This document shows, piece by piece, positions 42,152 to 51,838 of a stretch of 64,000 bases of DNA. Position 1 is the first letter of the stretch, and each line of letters opens with the position of its first letter. The notes under the pieces are model-generated. The model searched no databases. It saw nothing but the letters and a program-made list of their open reading frames with translations, and was not told the DNA's origin. The stretch lies in the NCBI RefSeq assembly GCF_900188355.1, contig NZ_FZNX01000001.1, forward strand, positions 1,071,896-1,135,895. Reading direction: 5' to 3'. Origin of the DNA: Lutibacter flavus. Lineage in GTDB: Bacteria > Bacteroidota > Bacteroidia > Flavobacteriales > Flavobacteriaceae. The translations under genes were made by a program, and so were the position numbers.

Positions 42152-42280
42152 AGGCTGTCTAAAAAGTATTGAAAACCGTCATTCTGAACTTGATTCAGAA
42201 TCTCATCATGCTGATAATCAATCATTATGTGAACCTGAATCAGGTTCAGGTTGACGAAAGTTTTACTTTTTAGACAGTCT
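42152..42280. repeat. Composite palindromic repeat with terminal inverted repeats
   Basis: Ends AGGCTGTCTAAAAAGTA (42152-42168) and TACTTTTTAGACAGTCT (42264-42280) are inverted repeats matching at 16 of 17 positions. Inside are two smaller hairpins of 8-bp stem and 5-nt loop: ATTCTGAA-CTTGA-TTCAGAAT (42181-42201) and AACCTGAA-TCAGG-TTCAGGTT (42232-42252). It fills the gap between the two M1 genes and is followed by CTTTTTT, so it can also act as the terminator of copy 1. It has no reading frame; the size and ends are those of a miniature element. Confidence 0.7.
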
Positions 42281-42326
42281 CTTTTTTAAATTCTTATATT
42301 TAATGAATAAACATCTTAAATTATAA

Positions 42327-44585
42327 ATGAAAAAAATAGTACTACTCTTAGCAATTTTCACTTTTATTTTTACAAGCAATTTTGCACAAGAAAATGAAGT
42401 TCAAAAAGGACATTATAATACCAGTAAATTTAAACAATTAAAAGAAGAGCTCCCTACTCCAAATACCCAACATACTTCATCTGGCGCTCCGGGTTATGAG
42501 TATACTCATCAAAAGGTTGACTATAAAATGGATATTGTTTTAGATGATGAAAACCAGCGTATATATGGAGAAGAAACAATAACATATCATAATAATTCTC
42601 AAGATAATTTAGAATATCTATGGCTTCAATTAGATCAAAATAAACGAGCTTCAGATTCTAAAAGCCCTGAAATAGTTAGTTCTGGACCAAATTCTTTATA
42701 TAGTCCTGCTCAATTTTCAAAAACTTTTATTGAAGAGCCTTTTGATGGAGGATTTAAAATTGAATATGTTAAAAATATTGATGGTAGTGATGCTTCCTAT
42801 CTTATAAATAGAACTATGATGCGTCTTAATTTAGAAAAACCATTGGTTTCCGGAGCATCTCATTCCTTTAAAATAAAATGGTGGTACAATATAAACAACC
42901 ATGTAACTCAAGGCGGAAGGTCTGGTTTTGAACACTTCCCTTCAGATAATAATAACAGTTATGTAATTGCTCAATTTTTTCCAAGATTATGTGTTTATGA
43001 CAATGTTGATGGATGGCAAAACGATCAGTTTTGGGGAAGAAGTGAATTTGCATTAGAATTTGGTGACTATGAAGTTTCAATTACTACACCAGTTGACCAT
43101 ATTTTAGGAGCAACAGGTGTTTTAACTAATGAAAAAGCTGTACTTACCAGAACACAACAAAAAAGACTGGCAGAAGCTAGAAAATCATTTGAAAATCCCG
43201 TTTTAATAGTTACTCAAGATGAAGCCATAAAAGCTGAACAAGAAAAATCTAAAAAAACAAAGACTTGGAAATTCTTTGCTGAAAATGTTCGTGATTATGC
43301 CTTTGCATCTTCAAGAAAATTTATTTGGGATGCTATGGCAGTTGATATTAGTGGAAGAACTGTGATGGCTTACTCCTACTATTCAAAAGAAGCAAACCCA
43401 TTGTACGGAGATCATTCTACTAGGGCTGTTGCACAAACTCTAATAACGTATTCTAAACATACTTTTGACTATCCATATCACAAAGCTATTTCAGTTGACG
43501 GCCAAATGGGTATGGAATATCCACAAATATGTTTCAATCCAGGAAGACCAAATCCAGATGGGACTTATAATGATCGTACAAAATATAGAATGATTGGTGT
43601 AACTATTCATGAAGTTGGACACAATTTTTTCCCTATGATTATAAATTCGGACGAACGTCAATGGACTTGGATGGATGAAGGTTTAAATTCTTTTGTTCAA
43701 ATGTTAGCTCAAATGGAATACGAAGAAGGGTATCCTTTAAGTAGAGGCTTACCAAAAAATATTACGGGATATATGAGTGGAGATCAATCTAAATTGTCAC
43801 CAATTATGGCAAAAGGAGATGATTTATTTAACTTTGGAAGTAATGCATATGCAAAACCTGCAACAGCTTTGTGGATTTTGAGGAATACTATTATGGGGCC
43901 AGAACTTTTTGATTATGCTTTTAAAACTTACGCAAAACGTTGGATGTTTAAACACCCTACGCCTGCTGATTTCTTTAGAACTATGGAAGATGCTTCGGCA
44001 ATGGATTTAGATTGGTTTTGGAGAGGTTGGTTTTATACAACAGGGAATAACGATATTGGAATAAAAGAAGTTAAAAAATATCATATTACAGATAAACCAA
44101 CGGAGAGAGCAATTAACGTTTACAAACGTTACGGTTTAACAATTGATCAGTTACCACCTTCATTATATTTAGTAGCAGAAGATAGTGAAGAATTTACTGA
44201 AGACTTAAAAGGTAAAAAAGCAGAAGATTACTCAATCTTAAATGAATACCTAGAAAGTAACTTTACTGCTGAAGAAACAGCTAATTTAAAAGCTCCAACC
44301 TATTTTTATGAATTAACATTTGAAAAACCAGGAGAATTAGTAATGCCAATTATTGTTGAGTTTGAGTATGAAGATGGTACAAAAGAACGTAAACAATATC
44401 CTGCTCAAATTTGGAGATTAAACGATAAAGAAGTTATTAAGGTTTTTCCTTCAAACAAAGCTATTAAAAGTATAACTGTAGACCCTGATGAAGAAACTGC
44501 TGATGTTGATTTGAGTAATAATAGTTGGCCAAAAACAACTGAAACTAAGTTTGATAAGTTTAAAAAGAACGAAATAAAAGGATAA
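42327..44585 (+). CDS. M1-family metallopeptidase, copy 2
   Basis: A 752-residue paralog of the preceding gene: signal peptide MKKIVLLLAIFTFIFTSNFAQ, zinc site HEVGHNFFPMIINSDERQWTWMDEGLNSF, and MGMEYPQICFNPG in the substrate region. The N-terminal two thirds differ from copy 1 at many positions. The last third, from HPTPADFFRTMEDAS onwards, is almost identical, also at the DNA level. It has its own TATATTTA promoter-like element about 30 bp upstream and a strong terminator at 44590. Confidence 0.93.
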   Translation: MKKIVLLLAIFTFIFTSNFAQENEVQKGHYNTSKFKQLKEELPTPNTQHTSSGAPGYEYTHQKVDYKMDIVLDDENQRIYGEETITYHNNSQDNLEYLWLQLDQNKRASDSKSPEIVSSGPNSLYSPAQFSKTFIEEPFDGGFKIEYVKNIDGSDASYLINRTMMRLNLEKPLVSGASHSFKIKWWYNINNHVTQGGRSGFEHFPSDNNNSYVIAQFFPRLCVYDNVDGWQNDQFWGRSEFALEFGDYEVSITTPVDHILGATGVLTNEKAVLTRTQQKRLAEARKSFENPVLIVTQDEAIKAEQEKSKKTKTWKFFAENVRDYAFASSRKFIWDAMAVDISGRTVMAYSYYSKEANPLYGDHSTRAVAQTLITYSKHTFDYPYHKAISVDGQMGMEYPQICFNPGRPNPDGTYNDRTKYRMIGVTIHEVGHNFFPMIINSDERQWTWMDEGLNSFVQMLAQMEYEEGYPLSRGLPKNITGYMSGDQSKLSPIMAKGDDLFNFGSNAYAKPATALWILRNTIMGPELFDYAFKTYAKRWMFKHPTPADFFRTMEDASAMDLDWFWRGWFYTTGNNDIGIKEVKKYHITDKPTERAINVYKRYGLTIDQLPPSLYLVAEDSEEFTEDLKGKKAEDYSILNEYLESNFTAEETANLKAPTYFYELTFEKPGELVMPIIVEFEYEDGTKERKQYPAQIWRLNDKEVIKVFPSNKAIKSITVDPDEETADVDLSNNSWPKTTETKFDKFKKNEIKG

Positions 44586-44589
44586 AAAA

Positions 44590-44616
44590 AATCCCATTGA
44601 ACTAATCAATGGGATT
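44590..44616. terminator. Bidirectional terminator between convergent genes
   Basis: Stem AATCCCATTGA / TCAATGGGATT (11 pairs), 5-nt loop, T run on both sides. It separates M1 copy 2 (plus) from the GlmU-like gene (minus). Confidence 0.9.
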
Positions 44617-44620
44617 TTTT

Positions 44621-45796
44621 TTAAAAATTTCTATACTTTTCAGAAATCTCAAAAACGTGTTGTAGAATACGTTCTTCTTTTTTATCAAAATCTAAACCTT
44701 TGCGTTGAAATACTAAATTAGCTGTTTCTGTAGCTTTATTAATTTGATAGGTTGAAAAACCAGCTGCTCCACCCCAACTAAAAGAAGGAATAAAGTTCCT
44801 TGGAAAATTACTGCCATAAATGTTAGCACTTACACCTACAACAGTTCCTGTATTAAACATTGTATTTATAGCACATTTAGAATGATCTCCCATCATTAAT
44901 CCACAAAATTGCAGACCTGTTTTAGCAAATCTCTCAGTCTCATAACTCCATAACTTTACTTCAGCATAGTTATTTTTAAGATTTGAATTATTTGAATCCG
45001 CACCAATATTACACCATTCGCCTAATACTGAGTCCCCTAAATACCCTTCATGACCTTTGTTAGAATAACTCATTAAAATACTATTTTTAACTTCACCTCC
45101 TACGGTGCAATTCGGTCCAACGGTAGTTGCTCCGTATATTTTTGAACTCATTTTTAATACAGAATCATTGCCTAAACTAAAAGGTCCTCTAACTACGCTA
45201 CCTTCCATAATTAATGCATCCTTTCCAATATAAATAGGTCCGGTACTTGCATTTAAAGTTGAAAACAGCACCTCTGCTCCTTCTTCAATAAAAATATCTT
45301 CTTTATTTAAATAGTATACCCCTTCTGGAATTGGCTGTGATTTTCTACCTTCTGTAATTAATTCAAAATCAGCTTTTAAAGCTTTATCATTTAAAGAAAA
45401 TAAATCCCATGTATTACATATTTGGAGAATAGGTTCATTAAATTCTATTTGATCGTAAGCAATAAAATTAACTTCGTCTTGTGATTCGGTAGTAAAAAAT
45501 GCTATTACTTCATTATCTTTAAAAATGGCTTGATTCTCTTTTAAATTTTTTATTTTATTTACAAGTAATTCTGATGGCAAATAGGATGCACTTATCATAA
45601 TATTTTGCTCCATTTCAACCATTGGATATTTTTCTTCTAAATATTCTTCAGTAAGTGTTGTTGTAGTATAACCTAGATATTTTTCCCATTTTTCACGAAT
45701 AGTTAAGATTCCTATTCGTAAATCTGCAACGGGTTTTGTGTAGGTAAAAGGCAATAGTGCATTACGTACCGCACCATCAAATAAAATATAATTCAT
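44621..45796 (-). CDS. GlmU-family sugar nucleotidyltransferase-like protein
   Basis: A 391-residue cytoplasmic protein. The N-terminal half is a reduced nucleotidyltransferase-like domain (MNYILFDGAVRNALLPFTYTKPVADLRIGILTIREKW). The C-terminal part is a left-handed beta helix of hexapeptide repeats (IYIGKDALIMEGSVVRGPFSLGNDSVLKMSSKIYG), as in the acyltransferase half of GlmU. The classical LxxGxGTRM nucleotide loop is absent, so the enzymatic role is uncertain. Proteins of this build are found throughout Bacteroidota, annotated as GlmU family or as a putative sugar nucleotidyltransferase. Confidence 0.82.
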   Translation of the reverse strand: MNYILFDGAVRNALLPFTYTKPVADLRIGILTIREKWEKYLGYTTTTLTEEYLEEKYPMVEMEQNIMISASYLPSELLVNKIKNLKENQAIFKDNEVIAFFTTESQDEVNFIAYDQIEFNEPILQICNTWDLFSLNDKALKADFELITEGRKSQPIPEGVYYLNKEDIFIEEGAEVLFSTLNASTGPIYIGKDALIMEGSVVRGPFSLGNDSVLKMSSKIYGATTVGPNCTVGGEVKNSILMSYSNKGHEGYLGDSVLGEWCNIGADSNNSNLKNNYAEVKLWSYETERFAKTGLQFCGLMMGDHSKCAINTMFNTGTVVGVSANIYGSNFPRNFIPSFSWGGAAGFSTYQINKATETANLVFQRKGLDFDKKEERILQHVFEISEKYRNF

Positions 45797-45858
45797 GTTT
45801 ATATAATTTAAACAAAGGTACAGTAAGTTTTTTTTTCTTCAAATGAAAAAATAATCTT

Positions 45859-46233
45859 CTATAATACTTTTACTTTTCTTAAATATGTATCAATAATATC
45901 TGCAGTATCAAAGCAAGCACTTACAGAATTAATTTCTGAACAATAACGGGAATCAATTGCATGGCTTTTACACCCTATTGGATTTAAATCAATATTTTTA
46001 AAATTTTCATCAATGGCTACGCACTTATTATAAAGTGTTTCAATAGTTTCATTTATGCCAATTTCAATACCATTTTTTGATAAAAACCCTTTAAGAAAAT
46101 TTTCTGTTGCGAATTGTGCGTTTTTACAAACTGAATAAGTTACAATATCTTCAGAAGGCTTAAACAATTCATTTTTTGCTAATTGTAAATTTTTTGTTGC
46201 TTCCTTAAAAAAAGCTTCTGATCTTGATTTCAT
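45859..46233 (-). CDS. HEPN-domain protein
   Basis: A 124-residue helical protein from the ATG at 46233; a longer frame needs a GTG at 46284 inside a hairpin. MKSRSEAFFKEATKNLQLAKNEL ... YSVCKNAQFATENFLKGFLSKNG follows the HEPN pattern, with helices flanking a polar residue next to the second helix. The typical RNase motif RxxxxH is not present: the third helix shows CFDTADIIDTYLRKV. It is therefore probably a non-nuclease HEPN, as found with MNT nucleotidyltransferases or alone. No partner MNT gene is adjacent. Confidence 0.7.
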   Translation of the reverse strand: MKSRSEAFFKEATKNLQLAKNELFKPSEDIVTYSVCKNAQFATENFLKGFLSKNGIEIGINETIETLYNKCVAIDENFKNIDLNPIGCKSHAIDSRYCSEINSVSACFDTADIIDTYLRKVKVL

Positions 46234-46279
46234 GTGTTTATATTTATTGTTTTTAATTGTCACATGTTGTTCGCTAATA

Positions 46280-46298
46280 ATCACTCCCCTTGAGTGAT
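46280..46298. promoter_or_regulatory. Palindrome upstream of the HEPN gene
   Basis: Perfect 7-5-7 inverted repeat ATCACTC-CCCTT-GAGTGAT, 47-65 bp before the HEPN start. It has no T run, so an operator is more likely than a terminator. Confidence 0.4.
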
Positions 46299-46351
46299 AA
46301 TGTTTTTAACATGCTCCTTTCATAATAATAATTTTTAATTGACGTATAAAA

Positions 46352-46384
46352 AAAGTGCCAGGTGTATAAAACACCTAGCACTTT
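46352..46384. terminator. Terminator after the pyruvate:ferredoxin oxidoreductase gene
   Basis: Two stacked stems AAAGTGC/GCACTTT and AGGTGT/ACACCT with a 5-nt loop. It lies 15 bp beyond the nifJ stop codon; the A run before it gives the T tail on the minus strand. Confidence 0.85.
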
Positions 46385-46398
46385 AAAATTAGTTTAGT

Positions 46399-49300
46399 TT
46401 ATAAATTTTTATAAAGCTCTAATCGTTCCCATTGAACATCTACTTGTTCTTGAGCTCTATCTAACAAGTCTTTAGCCATTTCAGCATTATCTTTAACAAC
46501 TCTTGTAAAACGAGTTTCAGAATACATAAATTCTTCTAAAGGTGCTGATGGTGCTTTTGAATCTAATCTAAATCTTTTTCCTTTAGCTCCTAAAGGATCA
46601 AATCTAAATAATGGCCAGTAACCAGTTTCAACAGCTTTTTCTTGATGTGCCGCTCCATCTTTTAGGTCGTAACCATGTTCACCACAATGTGAATAAGCTA
46701 TGATTATTGATGGCCCTGGATATGCTTCAGCTTCCTGAATTGCTTTTAAAGTTTGGTTATCTTTAGCTCCAATTGCAATTTGCGCTACATAAACATTACC
46801 ATATGAAACTGCTTGTAATGCTAAGCTTTTCTTATTGCTTTGTTTACCTTTCATTGCAAATTTTGCACTTGCTCCAAGTGGTGTAGCTTTTGAAGCTTGT
46901 CCACCAGTATTTGAATACACTTCAGTATCCATTACTAAGATATTTACATTTTCACCAGATGCTAATACGTGATCAACACCACCGTAACCAATATCATAAG
47001 CCCAACCGTCACCACCAAAGATCCAAACTGCTTTCTTACGTAAATACTCACTAAGGTTTCTTAGTTTTTTAGCTTCATAAGTATCAATGGTATCTAAAAT
47101 CTCATTTAATTCAGCAATATCTTTTAGTTTTTCGGCTTTTAAAGCTTCTGTATTTTCTGGACTATCAATAATTTTATTTACCAATATACTTCCAATCTTA
47201 CTTTCTAAAGATTTTAATAAATCAACTGCAATTTCTTCTTTTTTAGTTAAGGCTAATTTTATACCTAAACCAAACTCTGCATTATCTTCAAACAATGAAT
47301 TTGCCCAAGCTGGTCCTCTACCATCTTTATTTGTAGTATATGGTGTTGTTGGTAAGTTTCCTCCATAAATTGAAGAACAACCTGTTGCATTAGCAATTAC
47401 CATACTATCTCCATATAATTGAGTGATCAACTTAATATATGGTGTTTCACCACAACCAGAACAAGCACCTGAGAACTCGAATAATGGTTCTAAGAATTGA
47501 GATCCTTTTACATTTGTAGTTACTAATTGCGTTCTGTCATAATCTGGAAGGTCAATAAAGTAATCCCAGTTTTCGTTTTCAACTTTTTCAACTTCAGATT
47601 TTTTTGCCAAATTAATAGCAAAAACGTTTTCAACTTCTTTACTTTCAGCTGGACAAACAGCAACACAAAGGTCACATCCTGTACAATCTTCTGGTGAAAC
47701 TTGTAAAACATAACTTTCCGTTTTACTATCAAATGGTCTTCCTTTAGCTGGTACATGTTTTAAACCTGCCGGAGCATTTTCTAATATATCGTTTGAAACT
47801 ACTTTAGCTCTAATAGCTGCGTGTGGACAAATTGCAACACATTTGTTACATTGTGTACAAAGGTCTGCATCATCCCAAGTTGGAACAGCATCTGCAATTC
47901 CACGTTTTTCAAATTGAGTTGTTCCTGTTGGGAACGTTCCATCTGCTGAAAATGCACTTACTGGTAATAAATCTCCGTTACCAGCTAATATTGTTCCTAA
48001 AATTTCTTTTGTGAAATCATCAGCTTTATCAGACATCATAGGCACCAATCCATCTTGGTTTGTTGTATGACGAGGATACTCAACTTTTTGTAAGTTCTCT
48101 AAAGATTTATCAACCGCATTAAAGTTCATTTCAACAACACCTTCACCTTTATGAGAATATGATTTTACAATTGCATCTTTAATTTTTTTGATTGCTTCAT
48201 CTTTTGGAAGTACACCAGAAATTGCAAAGAAACAAGTTTGTAATATGGTATTTGTACGTTTACCAAGGTTTGCTTCAGCGGCAACTTTTGTTGCATCAAT
48301 AACATAAAATTCAACATTATTATCAATAATTCTCTGTTGAACAAGACTTGGTAATTCAGCCCAAATTTTATATTTTGAATGTGGAGTATTTAAAAGGAAT
48401 GTTCCTCCTTTTTTAATCTTTTTCAAGATATCATACTCATTAATAAAGTTTGGTTGGTGACAAGCAATAAAATTAGCAGTGCTTATTAAATATGAAGAAT
48501 AAATTGCTTCTGGTCCAAAACGTAAATGTGAAATTGTTTGTGCTCCTGCTTTTTTAGAGTCATACACAAAATATCCTTGCACATAATTATCAGTTGTTTG
48601 ACCAATAATTTTAATAGAATTTTTATTTGCACCAACAGTACCATCAGATCCTAAACCATAGAACATACAGTTAAATGTAGATTTTCTTGTTTGGAAATCT
48701 GGTTTGTACGGTAAACTTGTATGTGTAACATCATCATTAATACCAATTGTAAAGTGATTTTTAGGTGAATTATTTTCTAATTCATCAAAAATTCCTTTTA
48801 CCATAGAAGGTGTAAATTCTTTAGAAGAAAGTCCGTAACGACCACCAACAATAGTTGGCATTGATTCTCCCATTTCAACATATGAAGTAACAACATCTAA
48901 GTATAAAGGTTCTCCTGTACTTCCTGGCTCTTTAGTTCTATCTAAAACAGCAATTTTTTTCACTGTTTTTGGCATATGCTCAATAAAATTATGAACAGAG
49001 AACGGACGGTATAAACGTACGAATAACGCTCCAACTTTTTCACCTTGCTCAACTAAAGTGTCAATAGTTTCTCTTACCGGACCTTGAGCAGACCCCATAA
49101 TAACTGTTACTTTTTCAGCTTCTGGATGACCAATATAATAGAATAAGCTATATTTTCTACCTGTTAATTCCGCAAATTGATCCATTGTATTTTGAACAAT
49201 TTCAGGAACTTTTTCGTAGTATGTATTTGCAGCTTCACGTGCTTGGAAAAATACATCAGGATTTTGAGCAGTACCTCTAATTACCGGATTATCTGGATCT

Positions 49301-49929
49301 AATGAATTCTTTTTATGTTTCATTATATCCTCTTCTGGCATCATGGTTTTTATTACTTCATCAGAAATTGCATCTATTTTAGAAATTTCATGTGAAGTTC
49401 TAAATCCATCAAAAATGTTCATAAATGGAACTTTACTTTTTAACGCTGCAACTTGCGCAATTAAAGCAAAATCATGAGCTTCTTGAACTGAACCTCCAAA
49501 CAACATAGAAAAACCAGTTTGTCTTGCAGACATTACATCTGAATGGTCACCAAATATTGATAAGGCATGTGTTGCTAAAGTTCTAGCTGCAACGTGAATT
49601 ACTGTTGGCAATAATTCCCCTGCCATTTTATACATATTCGGTAGCATCAATAACAAACCTTGTGATGCTGTAAATGTAGTTGTTAAAGCACCTCCTTGTA
49701 AAGCCCCGTGAACAGTACCTGCTGCTCCACCTTCACTTTGCATCTCAATAATTCTTGGTACATCACCCCAAATATTTTTTTGCCCTTCTGAACTATAAAC
49801 ATCTACATGTTCTCCCATTGGGGATGCTGGAGTAATTGGATAAATTGCACAAACTTCGTTTGTTTTGTGAGCAACAATGGCTACGGCTTCATTCGCATCA
49901 CAAATTAATTTCTTCGTTTCTGGTTTCAT
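46399..49929 (-). CDS. nifJ: Pyruvate:ferredoxin (flavodoxin) oxidoreductase
   Basis: A 1176-residue single-chain enzyme that converts pyruvate and CoA to acetyl-CoA, CO2 and reduced ferredoxin. All domains are present: N-terminal pyrimidine-binding domain (ITPASPMGEHVDVYSS), gamma domain, CoA-binding part, a two-cluster ferredoxin insert (CTQCNKCVAICPHAAI and CTGCDLCVAVCPAES) and the C-terminal TPP domain (SGCGETPY and GDGWAYDIGYGG). The enzyme is oxygen-sensitive, so it suggests growth under low oxygen or a reductive function. Own terminator (46352) and a 447-bp upstream gap with a CRP/FNR-like palindrome (50055-50070). Single gene. Confidence 0.97.
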   Translation of the reverse strand: MKPETKKLICDANEAVAIVAHKTNEVCAIYPITPASPMGEHVDVYSSEGQKNIWGDVPRIIEMQSEGGAAGTVHGALQGGALTTTFTASQGLLLMLPNMYKMAGELLPTVIHVAARTLATHALSIFGDHSDVMSARQTGFSMLFGGSVQEAHDFALIAQVAALKSKVPFMNIFDGFRTSHEISKIDAISDEVIKTMMPEEDIMKHKKNSLDPDNPVIRGTAQNPDVFFQAREAANTYYEKVPEIVQNTMDQFAELTGRKYSLFYYIGHPEAEKVTVIMGSAQGPVRETIDTLVEQGEKVGALFVRLYRPFSVHNFIEHMPKTVKKIAVLDRTKEPGSTGEPLYLDVVTSYVEMGESMPTIVGGRYGLSSKEFTPSMVKGIFDELENNSPKNHFTIGINDDVTHTSLPYKPDFQTRKSTFNCMFYGLGSDGTVGANKNSIKIIGQTTDNYVQGYFVYDSKKAGAQTISHLRFGPEAIYSSYLISTANFIACHQPNFINEYDILKKIKKGGTFLLNTPHSKYKIWAELPSLVQQRIIDNNVEFYVIDATKVAAEANLGKRTNTILQTCFFAISGVLPKDEAIKKIKDAIVKSYSHKGEGVVEMNFNAVDKSLENLQKVEYPRHTTNQDGLVPMMSDKADDFTKEILGTILAGNGDLLPVSAFSADGTFPTGTTQFEKRGIADAVPTWDDADLCTQCNKCVAICPHAAIRAKVVSNDILENAPAGLKHVPAKGRPFDSKTESYVLQVSPEDCTGCDLCVAVCPAESKEVENVFAINLAKKSEVEKVENENWDYFIDLPDYDRTQLVTTNVKGSQFLEPLFEFSGACSGCGETPYIKLITQLYGDSMVIANATGCSSIYGGNLPTTPYTTNKDGRGPAWANSLFEDNAEFGLGIKLALTKKEEIAVDLLKSLESKIGSILVNKIIDSPENTEALKAEKLKDIAELNEILDTIDTYEAKKLRNLSEYLRKKAVWIFGGDGWAYDIGYGGVDHVLASGENVNILVMDTEVYSNTGGQASKATPLGASAKFAMKGKQSNKKSLALQAVSYGNVYVAQIAIGAKDNQTLKAIQEAEAYPGPSIIIAYSHCGEHGYDLKDGAAHQEKAVETGYWPLFRFDPLGAKGKRFRLDSKAPSAPLEEFMYSETRFTRVVKDNAEMAKDLLDRAQEQVDVQWERLELYKNL

Positions 49930-50054
49930 TTTTACATTATATTTACACTTAATAATTTACAAAATCTATACTAAAAAGAGAAAAAAATTGCAAACTATAT
50001 AATTCGACTATTCGATTTAATATTGTAAAATTATATGTTTAATGTAAGAGTTAT

Positions 50055-50070
50055 GCTGATATATATCAGC
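50055..50070. promoter_or_regulatory. CRP/FNR-type palindrome upstream of nifJ
   Basis: Perfect 16-bp palindrome GCTGATATATATCAGC, 126-141 bp upstream of the nifJ start. TGAT-N4-ATCA is the core of CRP/FNR-family sites (TTGAT-N4-ATCAA). I see nothing else structured in the remaining 447-bp gap 49930-50376. Confidence 0.5.
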
Positions 50071-50376
50071 AAATAAAGTGGTGATTTTATTTAGAATACA
50101 TCAAAATAATGTTTTTAATTTATTAACAATCAGCGCATAAAATTAAATAATCGATCTGCTTTGAAATGCTCTGTAACAAAATTAACAATTCAATAACAAA
50201 ACTTTAACCTTCATTTTTTATGAAAACTATTGATAATTTTTGTTTTGGATGTGTTTTAGAATTAAATAATAAGTGAAAAAATAATTAAATTTAATTCAAA
50301 ATTAGGAGTGACCATCTTTTTATAGTTTTCTGCAGAATTATCTCAAAAAATAAATTAATAAATGTCCTATTTAAAT

Positions 50377-51837
50377 TTATAAATTTGATAAATAGGCCCC
50401 TAGTGTATCTCTAAATGAAAATCCTTTTGTAATACGCTGTTTATTTAATTTTTTATTTTCAACCAAAGACCATAAAACAAACTCTTTTACAAACAAGCGA
50501 TCCTTAATTTCAATCTCTGACATAAATTTATTTATTATGGAATCTAAAGGTGTAATGCTATTTAATATTGTACTATAATCTTTTTCAGAAGCATCATCCA
50601 TCAATTCAAAAGAACCATTTTCGAAAAACCAATCTAAGACCTCTCCATATGGATCTTTTTCATTTTCGTGTTTTAATTTTTTTATTGCAGGAAAATGATT
50701 TGCAAATAATGTTTTAGCCGCATTCCCTATTAAAGATTCAGCTACAAAAGCTGCGCCTTCTTGTTCCCCTTCGTAAACCAACTCTATTTTACCAGTAATA
50801 GCTGGAATAACTCCTAACACATCGCTAAATCTAACAGTAGTCGTTTTTTCTCCTGAACTTAAACACCTATATTCTGCTGCACTTAATAGGTTTTCATAGG
50901 CTGAAATACTCATTCGTGCACTTATACCACTTTTATTATCTACATATTCACTGGTACGTGCTTCAAAAGCAATTTGTTCAACCAAATCCTTTACCATTTC
51001 AGGTATGTAAATTTCACAAACTCTATTAGTCTGTAATTTAGCTTCTTGCGTAGTAATGGTTTTTGAAACTTGAATGTTTTTAGGATAATGTGTTAATATT
51101 TGAGAACCAATTCTATCTTTTAAAGGTGTTACTATACTTCCTCTATTTGTGTAGTCTTCTGGATTGGCTGTAAATACAAATTGTAAATCTAGCGGCATTC
51201 TTAACTGAAATCCTCTAATTTGAATATCTCCTTCCTCTAATATATTAAATAACGCAACTTGAATTCTGGCTTGTAAATCTGGCAATTCATTAATTACAAA
51301 AATACATCGATTTGCTCTTGGAATCATTCCATAATGTATCACTCTTTCATCTGCATAGTTTAATTTTAAATTTGCGGCTTTAATAGGGTCTATATCACCT
51401 ATTAAATCTGAAATAGTAACATCTGGTGTTGCCAATTTTTCGTAAAAACGATTACTTCTGTGCAACCAGTTAATTTTTGTTTCATCACCATATTTTAACA
51501 CTTGTTCTTTTCCGTAAGCACTTATAGGATTTAAAGGGTCGTCATTTATTTCAGAACCTTCAATCACTGGAATATATTCATCTAACAATTCAATCATTAA
51601 ACGGGCTAATCTTGTTTTAGCTTGACCACGCAGTCCTAAGAAATTGATATTATGCTTAGACAGTATTGCTCTTTCTAATTGCGGAATTACAGTGTTTTCA
51701 TAACCATGAATACCTTCAAAAGAAACGTTATTTTTTTTAAGATTCTCAATTAAATTAGAACGCAATTCATCTTTTATACTTTTTGAAATATAACCCGCTT
51801 CTTTTAATTCTTTGATTGTTTTTATAGTAGTATGCAT
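50377..51837 (-). CDS. MoxR/ChlI-type AAA+ ATPase
   Basis: A 486-residue ATPase counted from the ATG at 51837 (MHTTIKTIKELKEAGYISK); an ATG 33 nt upstream also exists but overlaps the VWA gene by 32 nt. The nucleotide site is atypical in its Walker A (LGLRGQAKTRLARLM), with Walker B IFVINELPD and the sensor FTANPEDYTN. It resembles the ChlI/BchI subunit of magnesium chelatase. Since no chlorophyll genes are present, a chaperone role with the following VWA partner is more plausible. The pair is common in Bacteroidota. Confidence 0.83.
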   Translation of the reverse strand: MHTTIKTIKELKEAGYISKSIKDELRSNLIENLKKNNVSFEGIHGYENTVIPQLERAILSKHNINFLGLRGQAKTRLARLMIELLDEYIPVIEGSEINDDPLNPISAYGKEQVLKYGDETKINWLHRSNRFYEKLATPDVTISDLIGDIDPIKAANLKLNYADERVIHYGMIPRANRCIFVINELPDLQARIQVALFNILEEGDIQIRGFQLRMPLDLQFVFTANPEDYTNRGSIVTPLKDRIGSQILTHYPKNIQVSKTITTQEAKLQTNRVCEIYIPEMVKDLVEQIAFEARTSEYVDNKSGISARMSISAYENLLSAAEYRCLSSGEKTTTVRFSDVLGVIPAITGKIELVYEGEQEGAAFVAESLIGNAAKTLFANHFPAIKKLKHENEKDPYGEVLDWFFENGSFELMDDASEKDYSTILNSITPLDSIINKFMSEIEIKDRLFVKEFVLWSLVENKKLNKQRITKGFSFRDTLGAYLSNL

Positions 51838-51838
51838 A

